From: Ralstonia thomasii
Lineage (GTDB): Bacteria; Pseudomonadota; Gammaproteobacteria; Burkholderiales; Burkholderiaceae
Assembly (NCBI RefSeq): GCF_958405895.1
Contig: NZ_CATZAR010000001.1
Length of the DNA stretch: 64,000 nucleotides
Strand: one strand, 5' to 3'
The translations under genes were made by a program, and so were the position numbers. This document shows, piece after piece, positions 34,153 through 42,104 of the stretch. The number at the start of each line of letters is the position of its first letter. Position 1 is the stretch's first letter. The notes beneath the pieces were generated by a model. The model had not been told where the DNA came from. It made no database searches and worked only from the letters and a program-made list of their open reading frames with translations.

Positions 34153-34908
34153 GTGAAGACAGACTACGAGGTGCCAGCACTCAAGCGCATTCATGACGTG
34201 CTGGAAATACTCTGCGCGGCGACGTCTCCCGTCCGGCCGGCCGCATTGGCGCAGGCGACGGGCATGTCCAGAAGCACGTTGTACCTGCTGCTGGAGTCGC
34301 TCGAAAAGCGTCGCTGGATCGAGAAGCAGGCAGACGGCTATCTGATCGGCTTGACCCTGTTTGAGTTGGGCAACGCTTACTTCCGCCACGACAGCTTATT
34401 GGCAGCGTTCCGGCGCGAATCCGCCGCCTTCGTGGCCGCACACAATGAAGTCGTGCAACTGGCTGTGCTCGACGGTACGGAGGTCGTCTACATCGCGCGG
34501 GAAGACGCGCCGAGGCCGGTCCGCCTGGTATCGGATGTCGGCCTGCGCCTGCCGGCCCATTGTTGTGCGCTGGGCAAGGCGCTGCTCGCAAGCCTTGACG
34601 ATGAAGCGGTGCGCGCGCTCCTGCCGGCTCGTCTTGCCGCCATGACGGAGCGCACCACCACGCGCCGCGCCGATTTGCTCGACGAGCTTGAGCGCATTCG
34701 CGTGCGGGGGCTGGCGACAGAGCGTGAGGAGGTGGTGGCGGGGCTCGCCTGCTTCGCGGCGTTTGTGGGCATCACGCCGCTAGGGAAACGCGTTGCGGTG
34801 AGTTCGAGCGTGCCCGTCAGCCGACTGGACGCCCGCAGGGAGAAACGCCTCGTCGTCGGTGTTGCGGGGATGGCGGACCGCATCGGCCGCGCGCTCGCGC
34901 AGGCATAG
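34153..34908 (+). CDS. IclR-family transcriptional regulator
   Basis: The 251-residue protein has an N-terminal winged helix (PAALAQATGMSRSTLYLLLESL, residues 25-50) and a C-terminal IclR effector domain (ALGKALLASL, REEVVAGLACFAA). GTG 34153 is chosen because homology to the DNA-binding domain starts there; AGG lies six bases upstream. It is divergent from xylX and probably regulates it, with 2-keto-3-deoxyxylonate or a related acid as a guess for the ligand. Confidence 0.88.
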   Translation: MKTDYEVPALKRIHDVLEILCAATSPVRPAALAQATGMSRSTLYLLLESLEKRRWIEKQADGYLIGLTLFELGNAYFRHDSLLAAFRRESAAFVAAHNEVVQLAVLDGTEVVYIAREDAPRPVRLVSDVGLRLPAHCCALGKALLASLDDEAVRALLPARLAAMTERTTTRRADLLDELERIRVRGLATEREEVVAGLACFAAFVGITPLGKRVAVSSSVPVSRLDARREKRLVVGVAGMADRIGRALAQA

Positions 34909-34978
34909 CGGCGGGCTGCTTCGTGGCCGGTTCCGCTATGATCGCCACACCTCTTTTTTCTTTCCTCTTTTCTCCCCT
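34904..34978 (+). other. Inverted repeat and pyrimidine tract between iclR-type and lacI-type genes
   Basis: CATAGCGG (34904-34911) and CCGCTATG (34933-34940) form 8-base arms across the end of the IclR gene. A 28-base pyrimidine stretch (about 34949-34977) follows, interrupted by few purines. Together they may end iclR transcription. No Shine-Dalgarno sequence is seen before the LacI start. Confidence 0.35.
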
Positions 34979-34997
34979 CGGCGCGTAGACGTTTCTC

Positions 34998-36014
34998 ATG
35001 ACCACCGGCACCACTCCTCCTCGCATGGCCGATGTTGCGCGCGTTGCCGGCGTGTCGAAGATGACCGTGTCGCGGGTGCTGGCAGGCGGCAGCGTGTCGC
35101 CCGAGACCCGCGCGCGCGTGCAAGAGGCCATCGATGCACTCGGCTACGTTGCTACGGCTGCGGCTGGAATGCTGTCCAGCGGCCGATCGGAATTCGTCGC
35201 CGCCCTGGTGCCTTCGCTGGCGAGTTCCAACTTTGCCGATACCGTGCGCGGACTGAGCGATGCGCTGGCGCCGCATGGTCTGCAACTGCTCCTGGGCGAT
35301 ACCGACTACCACCTCGATCAGGAGGAGGCGCTGGTGCGGTCGCTGCTGCGCCATCAGCCGCGTGGCATTGCCTTGACCGGGCGCCATCACAGTCCAGGCA
35401 CGCGTGCGTTGCTGGAGCGCGCCGGCATCCCCATCGTCGAGATGTGGGATCTGCCTGAGCGCCCGATCGATCGCGCGGTCGGGTTCTCGAACGCCAAGGC
35501 GTCGCTCGCGATGCTGCATCACCTGCATCAGCGGGGCTACCGGCGCATTGGTTTCCTGTGCGGGGCAAGCGAACTGGACCGGCGCGGCACCGACCGCATG
35601 CGCGGGTACATGAGCGGAATCAAGTCGCTTGGCCTTGGCGAGCCGCGTGTGATCCGCCTGGGCGAGTCGCCCATCACCATGAGCCACGGCGGCCCGGCGA
35701 TGGCCGCGTTGCTCGATGCCTGGCCCGACACCGATGCCGTGATGTGCGTGAGCGACATGTCCGCATTCGGCGCCATCATGGAATGCCACCGGCGCGGTCT
35801 GTCCGTGCCCGGTGACATTGCTGTTGGGGGCTTCGGCAATTTTGAAGTCGCGTGGTGCTGCCACCCGACCATCACGACGATTTCCGTCGACGCCTATGGC
35901 ATCGGCCTGCGCACGGGCGAGGTCTTGCTCGATGCGCTCGGCGTTGGCGAGGCCACGAGCACCCGCAAGCTCTCACGCATCGACTTCAGCGTTGTCGAGC
36001 GCGAGAGCGCATAG
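34998..36014 (+). CDS. LacI-family transcriptional regulator (GntR-like)
   Basis: The 338 residues comprise a LacI helix-turn-helix (MADVARVAGVSKMTVSRVLAG, residues 10-30, then SPETRARVQEAIDALGY) and a periplasmic-binding-like effector domain. It resembles regulators of gluconate and other sugar acids. It converges with xylD, 21 bases apart, and a LacI-type operator is seen upstream of xylD. The likely ligand is a sugar acid of this pathway, such as xylonate (inference). Confidence 0.9.
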   Translation: MTTGTTPPRMADVARVAGVSKMTVSRVLAGGSVSPETRARVQEAIDALGYVATAAAGMLSSGRSEFVAALVPSLASSNFADTVRGLSDALAPHGLQLLLGDTDYHLDQEEALVRSLLRHQPRGIALTGRHHSPGTRALLERAGIPIVEMWDLPERPIDRAVGFSNAKASLAMLHHLHQRGYRRIGFLCGASELDRRGTDRMRGYMSGIKSLGLGEPRVIRLGESPITMSHGGPAMAALLDAWPDTDAVMCVSDMSAFGAIMECHRRGLSVPGDIAVGGFGNFEVAWCCHPTITTISVDAYGIGLRTGEVLLDALGVGEATSTRKLSRIDFSVVERESA

Positions 36015-36035
36015 CCGGCTGCTTCATGCGCAGCG

Positions 36036-37820
36036 TCAATGCGAGTGCCGTGGATTGCCGCGCGTCTCGATGACGTTCAGGTACAGGGTTGCCGGCTCCA
36101 GGCATCCGCCCGTTGAAAGCTGCCCGACGCACTTCCGATAGATTTCCTGCCAGGGCGTTTGCGACTGCGGCACGCTGAAGGTCGCGCTTTCACGGCGGCG
36201 TTCCAGCTCTTCCGCATCGACCAACACATCGACCCTGCGTGCATTGAGGTCCACGCGGATGCGATCGCCCGTGCGCAGCAGCGCAAGCCCGCCACCGGCT
36301 GCCGCCTCCGGAGACATGTTCAAGATCGATGGGCTGGCCGAGGTACCGCTTTGCCGGCCATCGCCCATGCAGGGCAGCGATTCGATCCCTTGCTTGACCA
36401 GTGCTGCGGGCGGCGCCATGTTGACGACCTCCGCGCTGCCCGGATAACCGACCGTTCCGCAGCCACGGATAACGAGGATGCAGCGTTCATCAATGGCGAG
36501 GGCCGGATCGTTGATGCGGGCGTGATAATCCTCGGGGCCATCGAAGACAATCGCGCGCGTCTCGAAAACATTTTCCGCGCCGGGCTCGCTCAGGTAGGTC
36601 TGCCGGAATGCCTCGCCTACCACCGACATCTTCATGATGGCGCTGTCGAAGAAATTGCCCGACAGCACGATGAAGCCGGCGCGATGCTTGAGCGGTGCGT
36701 CCACAGGAAAGATCACCTCGCGGTCGGCGGCGGGGGCGGCATCGGCAATTGCGCCGATCGTCCGGCCCGATACGGTGGGGCAATCGCGGCGCAGCAACCC
36801 GCCCGCGTCAAGCTGGCGCAATACGGCGGGCACGCCGCCCGAGCGGTGGAAGCTCTCGCCCAGGTATTCGCCTGCCGGCATGCAGTTCACGAGCAGCGGA
36901 ACCGACTCTCCGTGGCGCTGCCAGTCTTCAAGGCTCAGTTCCACGCCCATGTGGCGCGCGATTGCGATGAGGTGTGGCGGGCAGTTGGTCGACGCACCAA
37001 GCGCGGAGGCCACCATGATGGCGTTTTCGAACGCCGCGCGCGTCATGATCGTCGAGGGGCGGATGTCTTCACGCACGAGGTCGACGATGCGCTTGCCCGT
37101 GGCATAGGCCATCTGCCCACGCTCGCGATACGCCGCCGGAATGCTGGCGCACCCAGGCAGCGACATGCCCAGCGCTTCGGCCAGGCTGTTCATCGACAGC
37201 GCGGTGCCCATCGTATTGCAGTGGCCAATCGACGGCGACGACGCGGTGGTCAACTCCATGAAGCCTTCGTAGTCGATGTCGCCGGCAGCCAGCCGGTTGC
37301 GCGCATGCCAGATGACGGTGCCCGAGCCCACCCGTTTGCCCTCGTGCCAGCCGTCCAGCATCGGCCCGCCAGACAGGACGATGGCCGGCAGGTCGACCGT
37401 GGCAGCGGCCATCAGGCAGGCGGGCGTGGTTTTATCGCAGCCGGTCGTCAGCACGACGCCGTCAAGCGGGAAGCCATGCAGGATCTCGACCAGACCGAGA
37501 TAGGCGAGATTCCGATCGAGCGCCGCGGTCGGGCGGCGACTTTGCTCGGCCAGCGGGTGAACTGGAAACTCCATCGGAATGCCGCCCGCGTCGCGTATGC
37601 CGGCCTTCACACGCTGCGCCAGCTCAAGGTGGTGCCGGTTGCAAGGGGCCAGATCATTACCCGTCTGCGCAATGCCGATGATCGGCCGGCCAGACTGCAA
37701 CTCTTCACGCGTCAAGCCGTAGTTCATGAAGCGTTCTACGTAGAGGGCGGTCATGTCTGCGTGGCTCGGATCGTCGAACCAAAGCTGGCTGCGCAGTCTG
37801 CGTGGAGGTTGGGCGGGCAT
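36036..37820 (-). CDS. xylD: D-xylonate dehydratase (IlvD/Edd family)
   Basis: XylD converts D-xylonate to 2-keto-3-deoxyxylonate. The 594 residues match the Caulobacter enzyme strongly: DMTALYVERFMNYG, PIIGIAQTGND and GGIPMEFPVHP. Iron-sulfur cluster cysteines lie in PCNRHH, TTGCDKTTP and GHCNTMGTA. The start at 37820 is fixed by the match from RRLRSQLWFDDP onward; the frame is open a further 129 bases upstream without homology. It is a single-gene unit on the minus strand. Confidence 0.95.
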   Translation of the reverse strand: MPAQPPRRLRSQLWFDDPSHADMTALYVERFMNYGLTREELQSGRPIIGIAQTGNDLAPCNRHHLELAQRVKAGIRDAGGIPMEFPVHPLAEQSRRPTAALDRNLAYLGLVEILHGFPLDGVVLTTGCDKTTPACLMAAATVDLPAIVLSGGPMLDGWHEGKRVGSGTVIWHARNRLAAGDIDYEGFMELTTASSPSIGHCNTMGTALSMNSLAEALGMSLPGCASIPAAYRERGQMAYATGKRIVDLVREDIRPSTIMTRAAFENAIMVASALGASTNCPPHLIAIARHMGVELSLEDWQRHGESVPLLVNCMPAGEYLGESFHRSGGVPAVLRQLDAGGLLRRDCPTVSGRTIGAIADAAPAADREVIFPVDAPLKHRAGFIVLSGNFFDSAIMKMSVVGEAFRQTYLSEPGAENVFETRAIVFDGPEDYHARINDPALAIDERCILVIRGCGTVGYPGSAEVVNMAPPAALVKQGIESLPCMGDGRQSGTSASPSILNMSPEAAAGGGLALLRTGDRIRVDLNARRVDVLVDAEELERRRESATFSVPQSQTPWQEIYRKCVGQLSTGGCLEPATLYLNVIETRGNPRHSH

Positions 37821-38123
37821 GGTGTCTCGGTCGTTATATGCAACTGGGGTTCCCTCCGCGGGGAATTGGCGTGGCGCTTTCCGGAAGCCTGTGACGCAAT
37901 TTTGGTACCGGTAACAGCGCATGGTAGAGCCGGAAGAAGGCGCAGGCAATAGCGCGTGTTGTCAGCCCCACTTCGGGGGAGGGTGTTTGGATTTGCCGAC
38001 ACCTGCCTGAGCGCAAGCGTTTGCCGCTCCGCCGGCTGGTGGGGGAGGGTTGCGGTTTCACGATTCTGCAAACAACGCGCCCTATGTTGGGCCGATCTTC
38101 GGGGGAAGATAGGGGGGGCTGCC
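37821..38123. other. Gap between xylD and a hypothetical gene
   Basis: These 303 bases separate two divergent genes. They hold the LacI-type operator at 37902-37916. A small hairpin, ATCTTC (38095-38100) with GAAGAT (38105-38110), lies just before the hypothetical gene. No other gene or repeat is seen. Confidence 0.5.
37902..37916. promoter_or_regulatory. Candidate LacI/GntR-type operator upstream of xylD
   Basis: TTGGTACCGGTAACA is a near-palindrome centred on a CG step, with one mismatched pair. It closely resembles the GntR-type site TGTTACCGGTAACA of the LacI family. It lies 82-96 bases before xylD. The LacI-family gene at 34998-36014 is the obvious candidate to bind it. Confidence 0.6.
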
Positions 38124-38663
38124 ATGCAGGTGTTATCCGCACGATTCGAAAAGACTGACGCGGGGCGACGTGAAATCGCCATGCGCAGCGGCGCGCTCAG
38201 CCGCTCAAGCCGCGCGCTGCTCATCATGGTGGACGGGCAGGCTACGGGAGAGGACCTTGTCGTACGTGCCGGCCAGCTCGGCCTGGAAGCGCAGGCCGTG
38301 GTTGAGCTGGTGCAGGCAGGTTTCATTCAAAGCGCAACCGATGTTGCTGGCGAGCCCGTCTTCGTTCAGGTGGCCGAGCCGCAACCCGAGGCGCCCAAGC
38401 CCGCTGCACCTGCCGCACCGGCGCGCAAGCGTTCGCTGGCGGCGGCGCGCATGTACCTCATGGACATTGCGGCACGCACATTCAGCTCGGCCGAGCACCC
38501 GATCCGCCAGCGCCTGGTCGAGGCCACCGACCGCGCCTCTGTGGAGAGCGCGTTCGATGCGTTGCTGGCGGCCCTGCGCGAAGCCACATCGGCGTCGATG
38601 GTGGAACAGGTGGAGGTGTCGTTCCGCGGGTTCCTGCCGGCCGAGGACGGTGTGGCCGGCTGA
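38124..38663 (+). CDS. Conserved hypothetical protein
   Basis: I do not recognise a function for these 179 residues. The N-terminus (KTDAGRREIAMRSGALSRSS, then RALLIMVDGQATGEDL) looks like a small helical or winged domain I recall from other Burkholderiales hypothetical proteins. A Pro/Ala linker near residue 95 joins it to a helical C-terminal half. There is no signal peptide or membrane segment. ATG 38124 follows a G-rich ribosome binding site (AGGGGGG). It converges with the isochorismatase-like gene, four bases apart. Confidence 0.7.
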   Translation: MQVLSARFEKTDAGRREIAMRSGALSRSSRALLIMVDGQATGEDLVVRAGQLGLEAQAVVELVQAGFIQSATDVAGEPVFVQVAEPQPEAPKPAAPAAPARKRSLAAARMYLMDIAARTFSSAEHPIRQRLVEATDRASVESAFDALLAALREATSASMVEQVEVSFRGFLPAEDGVAG

Positions 38664-38667
38664 CCGG

Positions 38668-39327
38668 TCACGCTGCCCGCTGCGCCACCTCATCCTTGAG
38701 CAGCCCACGGGCCCGCTGATTCGACTTGTAGATATTGTCGCGCACGGGCACCGCGCCGGTCTTCACGCTGTGCACCCATTCCTGGGTCGACATGACCGCC
38801 GCGAAGCGCGATTGCAGCACCACGCTGAACACGCGGTGGATCTCTTCCGCACTCGCAAAGCCGGCCTGGTTTTGATACGGCACCGCGCCCGACGCGTCAT
38901 GCAGAAACTCCACCGCCGTGCCGTTGTGCAGGGCGTGGTTGATCGTGGATGCATCGCAGTTGTGCGTCATGTAGCCCACCACGGTGAGCGTATCGATGCC
39001 GCGGGCTTCCAGCCATTGCGCCAGGTCCGTCTCCGGATAGGCGCTGGGCAGCAGCTTGCGCAGATAGTGGTCATGCGGACGCGACGCCACCACGGGGTGC
39101 AGTTGCCAGCCGTCGGTATCAATGGCAAACAGCGGCGAGCTGGCCGGCGAGGTCTGCTGCACGACGATCACCGGAATGCCCGCCTCGCGTGCCGCATCCA
39201 TGGCGACGCCGATGTTTGCGACGGTCTGCTGCGGGTCCGGATACTCGATCGGCAGGCCGCCGGTGAAATATTCGTTCTGCACATCGATGACGATCAGGGC
39301 GCGCTTCGGGGTGTTGTTCGTGGTCAT
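38668..39327 (-). CDS. Isochorismatase-like cysteine hydrolase
   Basis: The 219 residues belong to the isochorismatase/nicotinamidase superfamily, which hydrolyses amides or similar small molecules. The catalytic Asp is in IVIDVQNEYF and the nucleophile Cys in GYMTHNCDAST. Substrate cannot be read from sequence. The start at 39327 has GAGGAG six bases upstream. It is divergent from a GlxA-type regulator, which probably controls it. Confidence 0.87.
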   Translation of the reverse strand: MTTNNTPKRALIVIDVQNEYFTGGLPIEYPDPQQTVANIGVAMDAAREAGIPVIVVQQTSPASSPLFAIDTDGWQLHPVVASRPHDHYLRKLLPSAYPETDLAQWLEARGIDTLTVVGYMTHNCDASTINHALHNGTAVEFLHDASGAVPYQNQAGFASAEEIHRVFSVVLQSRFAAVMSTQEWVHSVKTGAVPVRDNIYKSNQRARGLLKDEVAQRAA

Positions 39328-39461
39328 GGCTGACTCCTCAAGGTCGGTTGGATCGGGCATTTGCGTGAGCCCGTGGACAGCATCTTCGCCGATGACTATC
39401 CTTCCCGACAGTGGCCCGAAATACGTTTATCGAAAGAATCAGGCCAAAGCGCGGAGCCCGT

Positions 39462-40457
39462 ATGCAACCCCAGCAACTCCAGCAACCTCAGCATCCCCAG
39501 GAAATCGCCGTTCTGGCCTTCAACGACATCAGCCCGTTTCACCTGTCCGTGCCGTGTCTTGTATTTGAAGACCGCGTCTGGGCGGGGCTGCCGTCCTACA
39601 ACCTGCGGATCTGTGCCGGGGAGCCCGCCAGGAAGGGCGGTCTGCGCACCACGGCTGGGTTTGCCGTGCAGACGGATTTCACACTCGAAGATGCCGCCCG
39701 CGCCGACGTGCTGGTCGTGCCGTCATGGCGCGATACGGAAGAGCGGCCGCCGGCGGCCATGGTGAATGCGGTACGGGATGCTTACGAACGCGGCGCCACG
39801 GTGGTCGGCCTGTGCCTGGGCGCGTTTGTGCTGGCGGAGGCAGGCGTGCTCGATGGCCACGAGGCCACCACGCACTGGAGCGCTGCCGATGCGTTCTCCC
39901 AACGCTACCCGCGTGTGAAGCTGGTGCCCGATGTCCTGTATCTGGACGCTGCCGACGGCCGGCTGGTGACATCTGCAGGCACCGCCGCCGGGTTGGATTG
40001 CTGCCTGCACCTGGTGCGCCGCTGGCATGGCGCGGAGGTGGCCAACCGCATGGCGCGGCGGCTCGTGGTGGCGCCGCACCGGCAGGGCGGTCAGGCGCAA
40101 TACATCGAGCAACCGCTGCACGATGCGCCGGGCGGTGATCGACTGTCCGATTTGCTGAACTGGGCAGTGGCCAACTTGGCACAGCCGCATTCGCTCGACT
40201 CGCTGGCCGAACGCGCGGCCATGAGCCGGCGCAATTTCACGCGGCGCTTTCGTGAACTGACAGGAACCACTGTCAGCCAATGGTTGCTCGGGCAGCGTCT
40301 GGCCTATGCGCAACGCATGCTGGAAACCACGCGTCAGCCGGTCGAAGCGATTGCGCAACTGGCGGGGTTCGGCAGCGCCGTATCGCTGCGCCAGCATTTC
40401 AGCCGGACGTATCACACGTCGCCCAGCGCTTACCGCGCCTTGTTTGCGCAAGCCTGA
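39462..40457 (+). CDS. GlxA-type transcriptional regulator (DJ-1/PfpI + AraC domains)
   Basis: Residues about 10-190 form a class I glutamine amidotransferase/DJ-1-like domain with the elbow Cys in VVGLCLGAFVLAEAG. Residues about 225-325 form the AraC DNA-binding domain with two helix-turn-helix units (LDSLAERAAMSRRNFTRRF and PVEAIAQLAGFGSAVSLRQH). The family includes FtrA and GlxA. ATG 39462 has GGAG five bases upstream; a GTG at 39411 is less likely. It is divergent from the isochorismatase-like gene. Confidence 0.9.
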   Translation: MQPQQLQQPQHPQEIAVLAFNDISPFHLSVPCLVFEDRVWAGLPSYNLRICAGEPARKGGLRTTAGFAVQTDFTLEDAARADVLVVPSWRDTEERPPAAMVNAVRDAYERGATVVGLCLGAFVLAEAGVLDGHEATTHWSAADAFSQRYPRVKLVPDVLYLDAADGRLVTSAGTAAGLDCCLHLVRRWHGAEVANRMARRLVVAPHRQGGQAQYIEQPLHDAPGGDRLSDLLNWAVANLAQPHSLDSLAERAAMSRRNFTRRFRELTGTTVSQWLLGQRLAYAQRMLETTRQPVEAIAQLAGFGSAVSLRQHFSRTYHTSPSAYRALFAQA

Positions 40458-40461
40458 AAAG

Positions 40462-40486
40462 AAAAAAAAGCGGCTGGTCAGCCGCT
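40462..40486 (-). terminator. Intrinsic terminator of the small lipoprotein gene
   Basis: AGCGGCT (40469-40475) pairs with AGCCGCT (40480-40486) around GGTC. Read on the minus strand the hairpin is followed by a run of eight T, a strong terminator for the gene at 40499-40681. It may also stop the converging plus-strand regulator gene, though without a T-run. Confidence 0.8.
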
Positions 40487-40498
40487 GTGGTGTGTTGT

Positions 40499-40681
40499 TT
40501 ACTTGCTCAGCTCGTGGCCGATGACGGCGCCTGCTGCGGCACCTCCGATCGTCCCAGCCGTGCTGTGCGTCATTTCGTGGCCAGCCACACCGCCTGCCAC
40601 CGCGCCGCCGGCCGTACACGCCGCGAGCGTGGGCGCCAGCGCGGCAAGTGCGCATATCAGCGCCGTTTTCCATGCATTCAT
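40499..40681 (-). CDS. Small glycine-zipper lipoprotein
   Basis: This 60-residue protein has a lipoprotein signal (ALAPTLAAC, Cys at about residue 22). A short Gly/Ala-rich segment with GGAVAGGVAGHE and GGAAAGAVIGHEL forms a glycine-zipper pattern as in OsmB/Rcs-type envelope lipoproteins. AGGAGG lies five bases before the start, and a strong terminator follows, so the gene is real despite its size. Exact role unknown; probably envelope-associated. Confidence 0.83.
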   Translation of the reverse strand: MNAWKTALICALAALAPTLAACTAGGAVAGGVAGHEMTHSTAGTIGGAAAGAVIGHELSK

Positions 40682-40753
40682 GATGTCCTCCTGAGTGGCC
40701 GGCCAGATGCAGCGGTCGGCATATCCCTCAGTCGAGCAAAGCGCGTGCCGCGC

Positions 40754-41314
40754 TCACATGAACAGCGGTGACAGCGACAGATGCGACAGCGCGATCACGA
40801 TCACCTGCGCAATCACCAGCAGGATCAGCGGAGACAGGTCGAGCCGCCCGCCCAGCGGAGGGACCACGCGGCGGATCGGGCGCAACAGCGGGTCGACCAG
40901 TGTGTTGAGCACCGCGCCCATTGGCGATGCCGGCCCCATCCACGATAGAACGGCCGATGCAATGGTCACCCACACCAGCACGTTGAACGCCCATTTGAGC
41001 ACGGTGAAGAGCGCGGCCACAAAGCCCATTGGCACGAGTGCCATCGGGCTCACGCCCACCGACGCCACCAGCAGGAAGAGATAGACAAGCGCCGTGGCAT
41101 AAGCCGCCACCAGCGATGACCAGTCGATATAGCCCGTGGCCGGAATCACCCGGCGCAGCGGGTGCACCAGCCAGCCGGTCAACTGGAAGATGGCCTGTGA
41201 CAGCGGATTGCGCGGTGACAGCCGCACCGCTTGCGTCCAGGCGCGCAGGAGCAGCGCCGCGCCAAAGAGCGAGAAGATCGTGTCGAGCAGAAAACGCGTG
41301 ATATCGCCGAACAT
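40754..41314 (-). CDS. YggT-family membrane protein
   Basis: The 186 residues show two repeated YggT units, each with a hydrophobic pair and a basic loop (PLRRVIPATGYIDWSSL and PLLRPIRRVVPPLGGRLDLSPL). It is an integral inner-membrane protein. Its role is poorly known; family members are linked to osmotic or cell-division functions. It lies alone, 72 bases before the small lipoprotein gene. Confidence 0.88.
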   Translation of the reverse strand: MFGDITRFLLDTIFSLFGAALLLRAWTQAVRLSPRNPLSQAIFQLTGWLVHPLRRVIPATGYIDWSSLVAAYATALVYLFLLVASVGVSPMALVPMGFVAALFTVLKWAFNVLVWVTIASAVLSWMGPASPMGAVLNTLVDPLLRPIRRVVPPLGGRLDLSPLILLVIAQVIVIALSHLSLSPLFM

Positions 41315-41491
41315 GCGTCCGGTTCTCCTATGGTCAGGTCTGGCAGAAGCGCGCGGTAAACGCGGCGCGCTGAGGCGCGGTATTGTCGCACGGCAATCTG
41401 ATGGGGATCTGTGCGTTGTGCCTCTGCGCAGCGGCGGCGCATTCGCGTATTGTGGTGCCCGTTCGCCGCTTTTTCTGCCAGGAGATCTGCC

Positions 41492-42055
41492 TTGAAGCCC
41501 ATCCTATTTCGCGCGTTGTTGTCGCTGGCGTGCCTGTCCGCTGTGCCGCATGTGCATGCGCAGGCCGATACCACGTTCACCGTCGAATCGCCTGCCTTTG
41601 CCGACAACGGCGTCATGGACCGCAAGTACGCCGGCAAGAACCCCGCCAACGCCAATTGCACGGGCGACAACGTCTCGCCGCCGCTGCACTGGTCGAACGT
41701 GCCCGCGGGCACCAACAGCCTTGTGCTGATCGTCTCCGACCCGCAGGGCGCGGGCGGCCTGGGCGTGAACCACTGGATGGCCTACGGTATGCCGGCCACG
41801 CAGACGAGCCTGCCGGAAGGCGCCGGCACCGGCCCGGCGCTGCGCATGGGCCAAAACTCCATCGGCAAGCCGGCGTATCTCGGGCCGTGTCCGCCCAAGG
41901 GCACCGGCATGCATCACTACGTATTTTTGCTGATCGCCACGGACCTGGCGCCGGATGCGCTGCCCAATGGGCTGACCCGCGCTGAACTGGATGCGGCCAT
42001 CAAAGGGCATAGCAAAGGCGCCGCAGCCTGGATCGGCCGATTCGGCAACTTTTGA
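41492..42055 (+). CDS. Exported YbhB/PEBP-family protein
   Basis: The family binds phosphatidylethanolamine-like ligands; YbcL and YbhB are relatives. The 187 residues have a Sec signal cleaved near HVHAQA. The PEBP motif includes SDPQGAGGLGVNHWMAYGMP and PPKGTGMHHYVFLL. The start is TTG 41492, because AGGAG lies seven bases before it and the signal peptide begins there. Longer in-frame starts have no support. Confidence 0.85.
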   Translation: MKPILFRALLSLACLSAVPHVHAQADTTFTVESPAFADNGVMDRKYAGKNPANANCTGDNVSPPLHWSNVPAGTNSLVLIVSDPQGAGGLGVNHWMAYGMPATQTSLPEGAGTGPALRMGQNSIGKPAYLGPCPPKGTGMHHYVFLLIATDLAPDALPNGLTRAELDAAIKGHSKGAAAWIGRFGNF

Positions 42056-42104
42056 CGGATGCGAGGCCGCTCACGGTTCCGCGCTGCGCGCGGCCGGCGG
42101 CGGC

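Noticed and set aside
36159..37952. Plus-strand open frame of about 597 codons opposite xylD
   Set aside because: xylD matches a known dehydratase along its whole length; this frame is its shadow.
37967..37979. CCCC-ACTTC-GGGG hairpin upstream of the hypothetical gene at 38124
   Set aside because: Only a 4-bp stem, with no T-run; not significant in GC-rich DNA.
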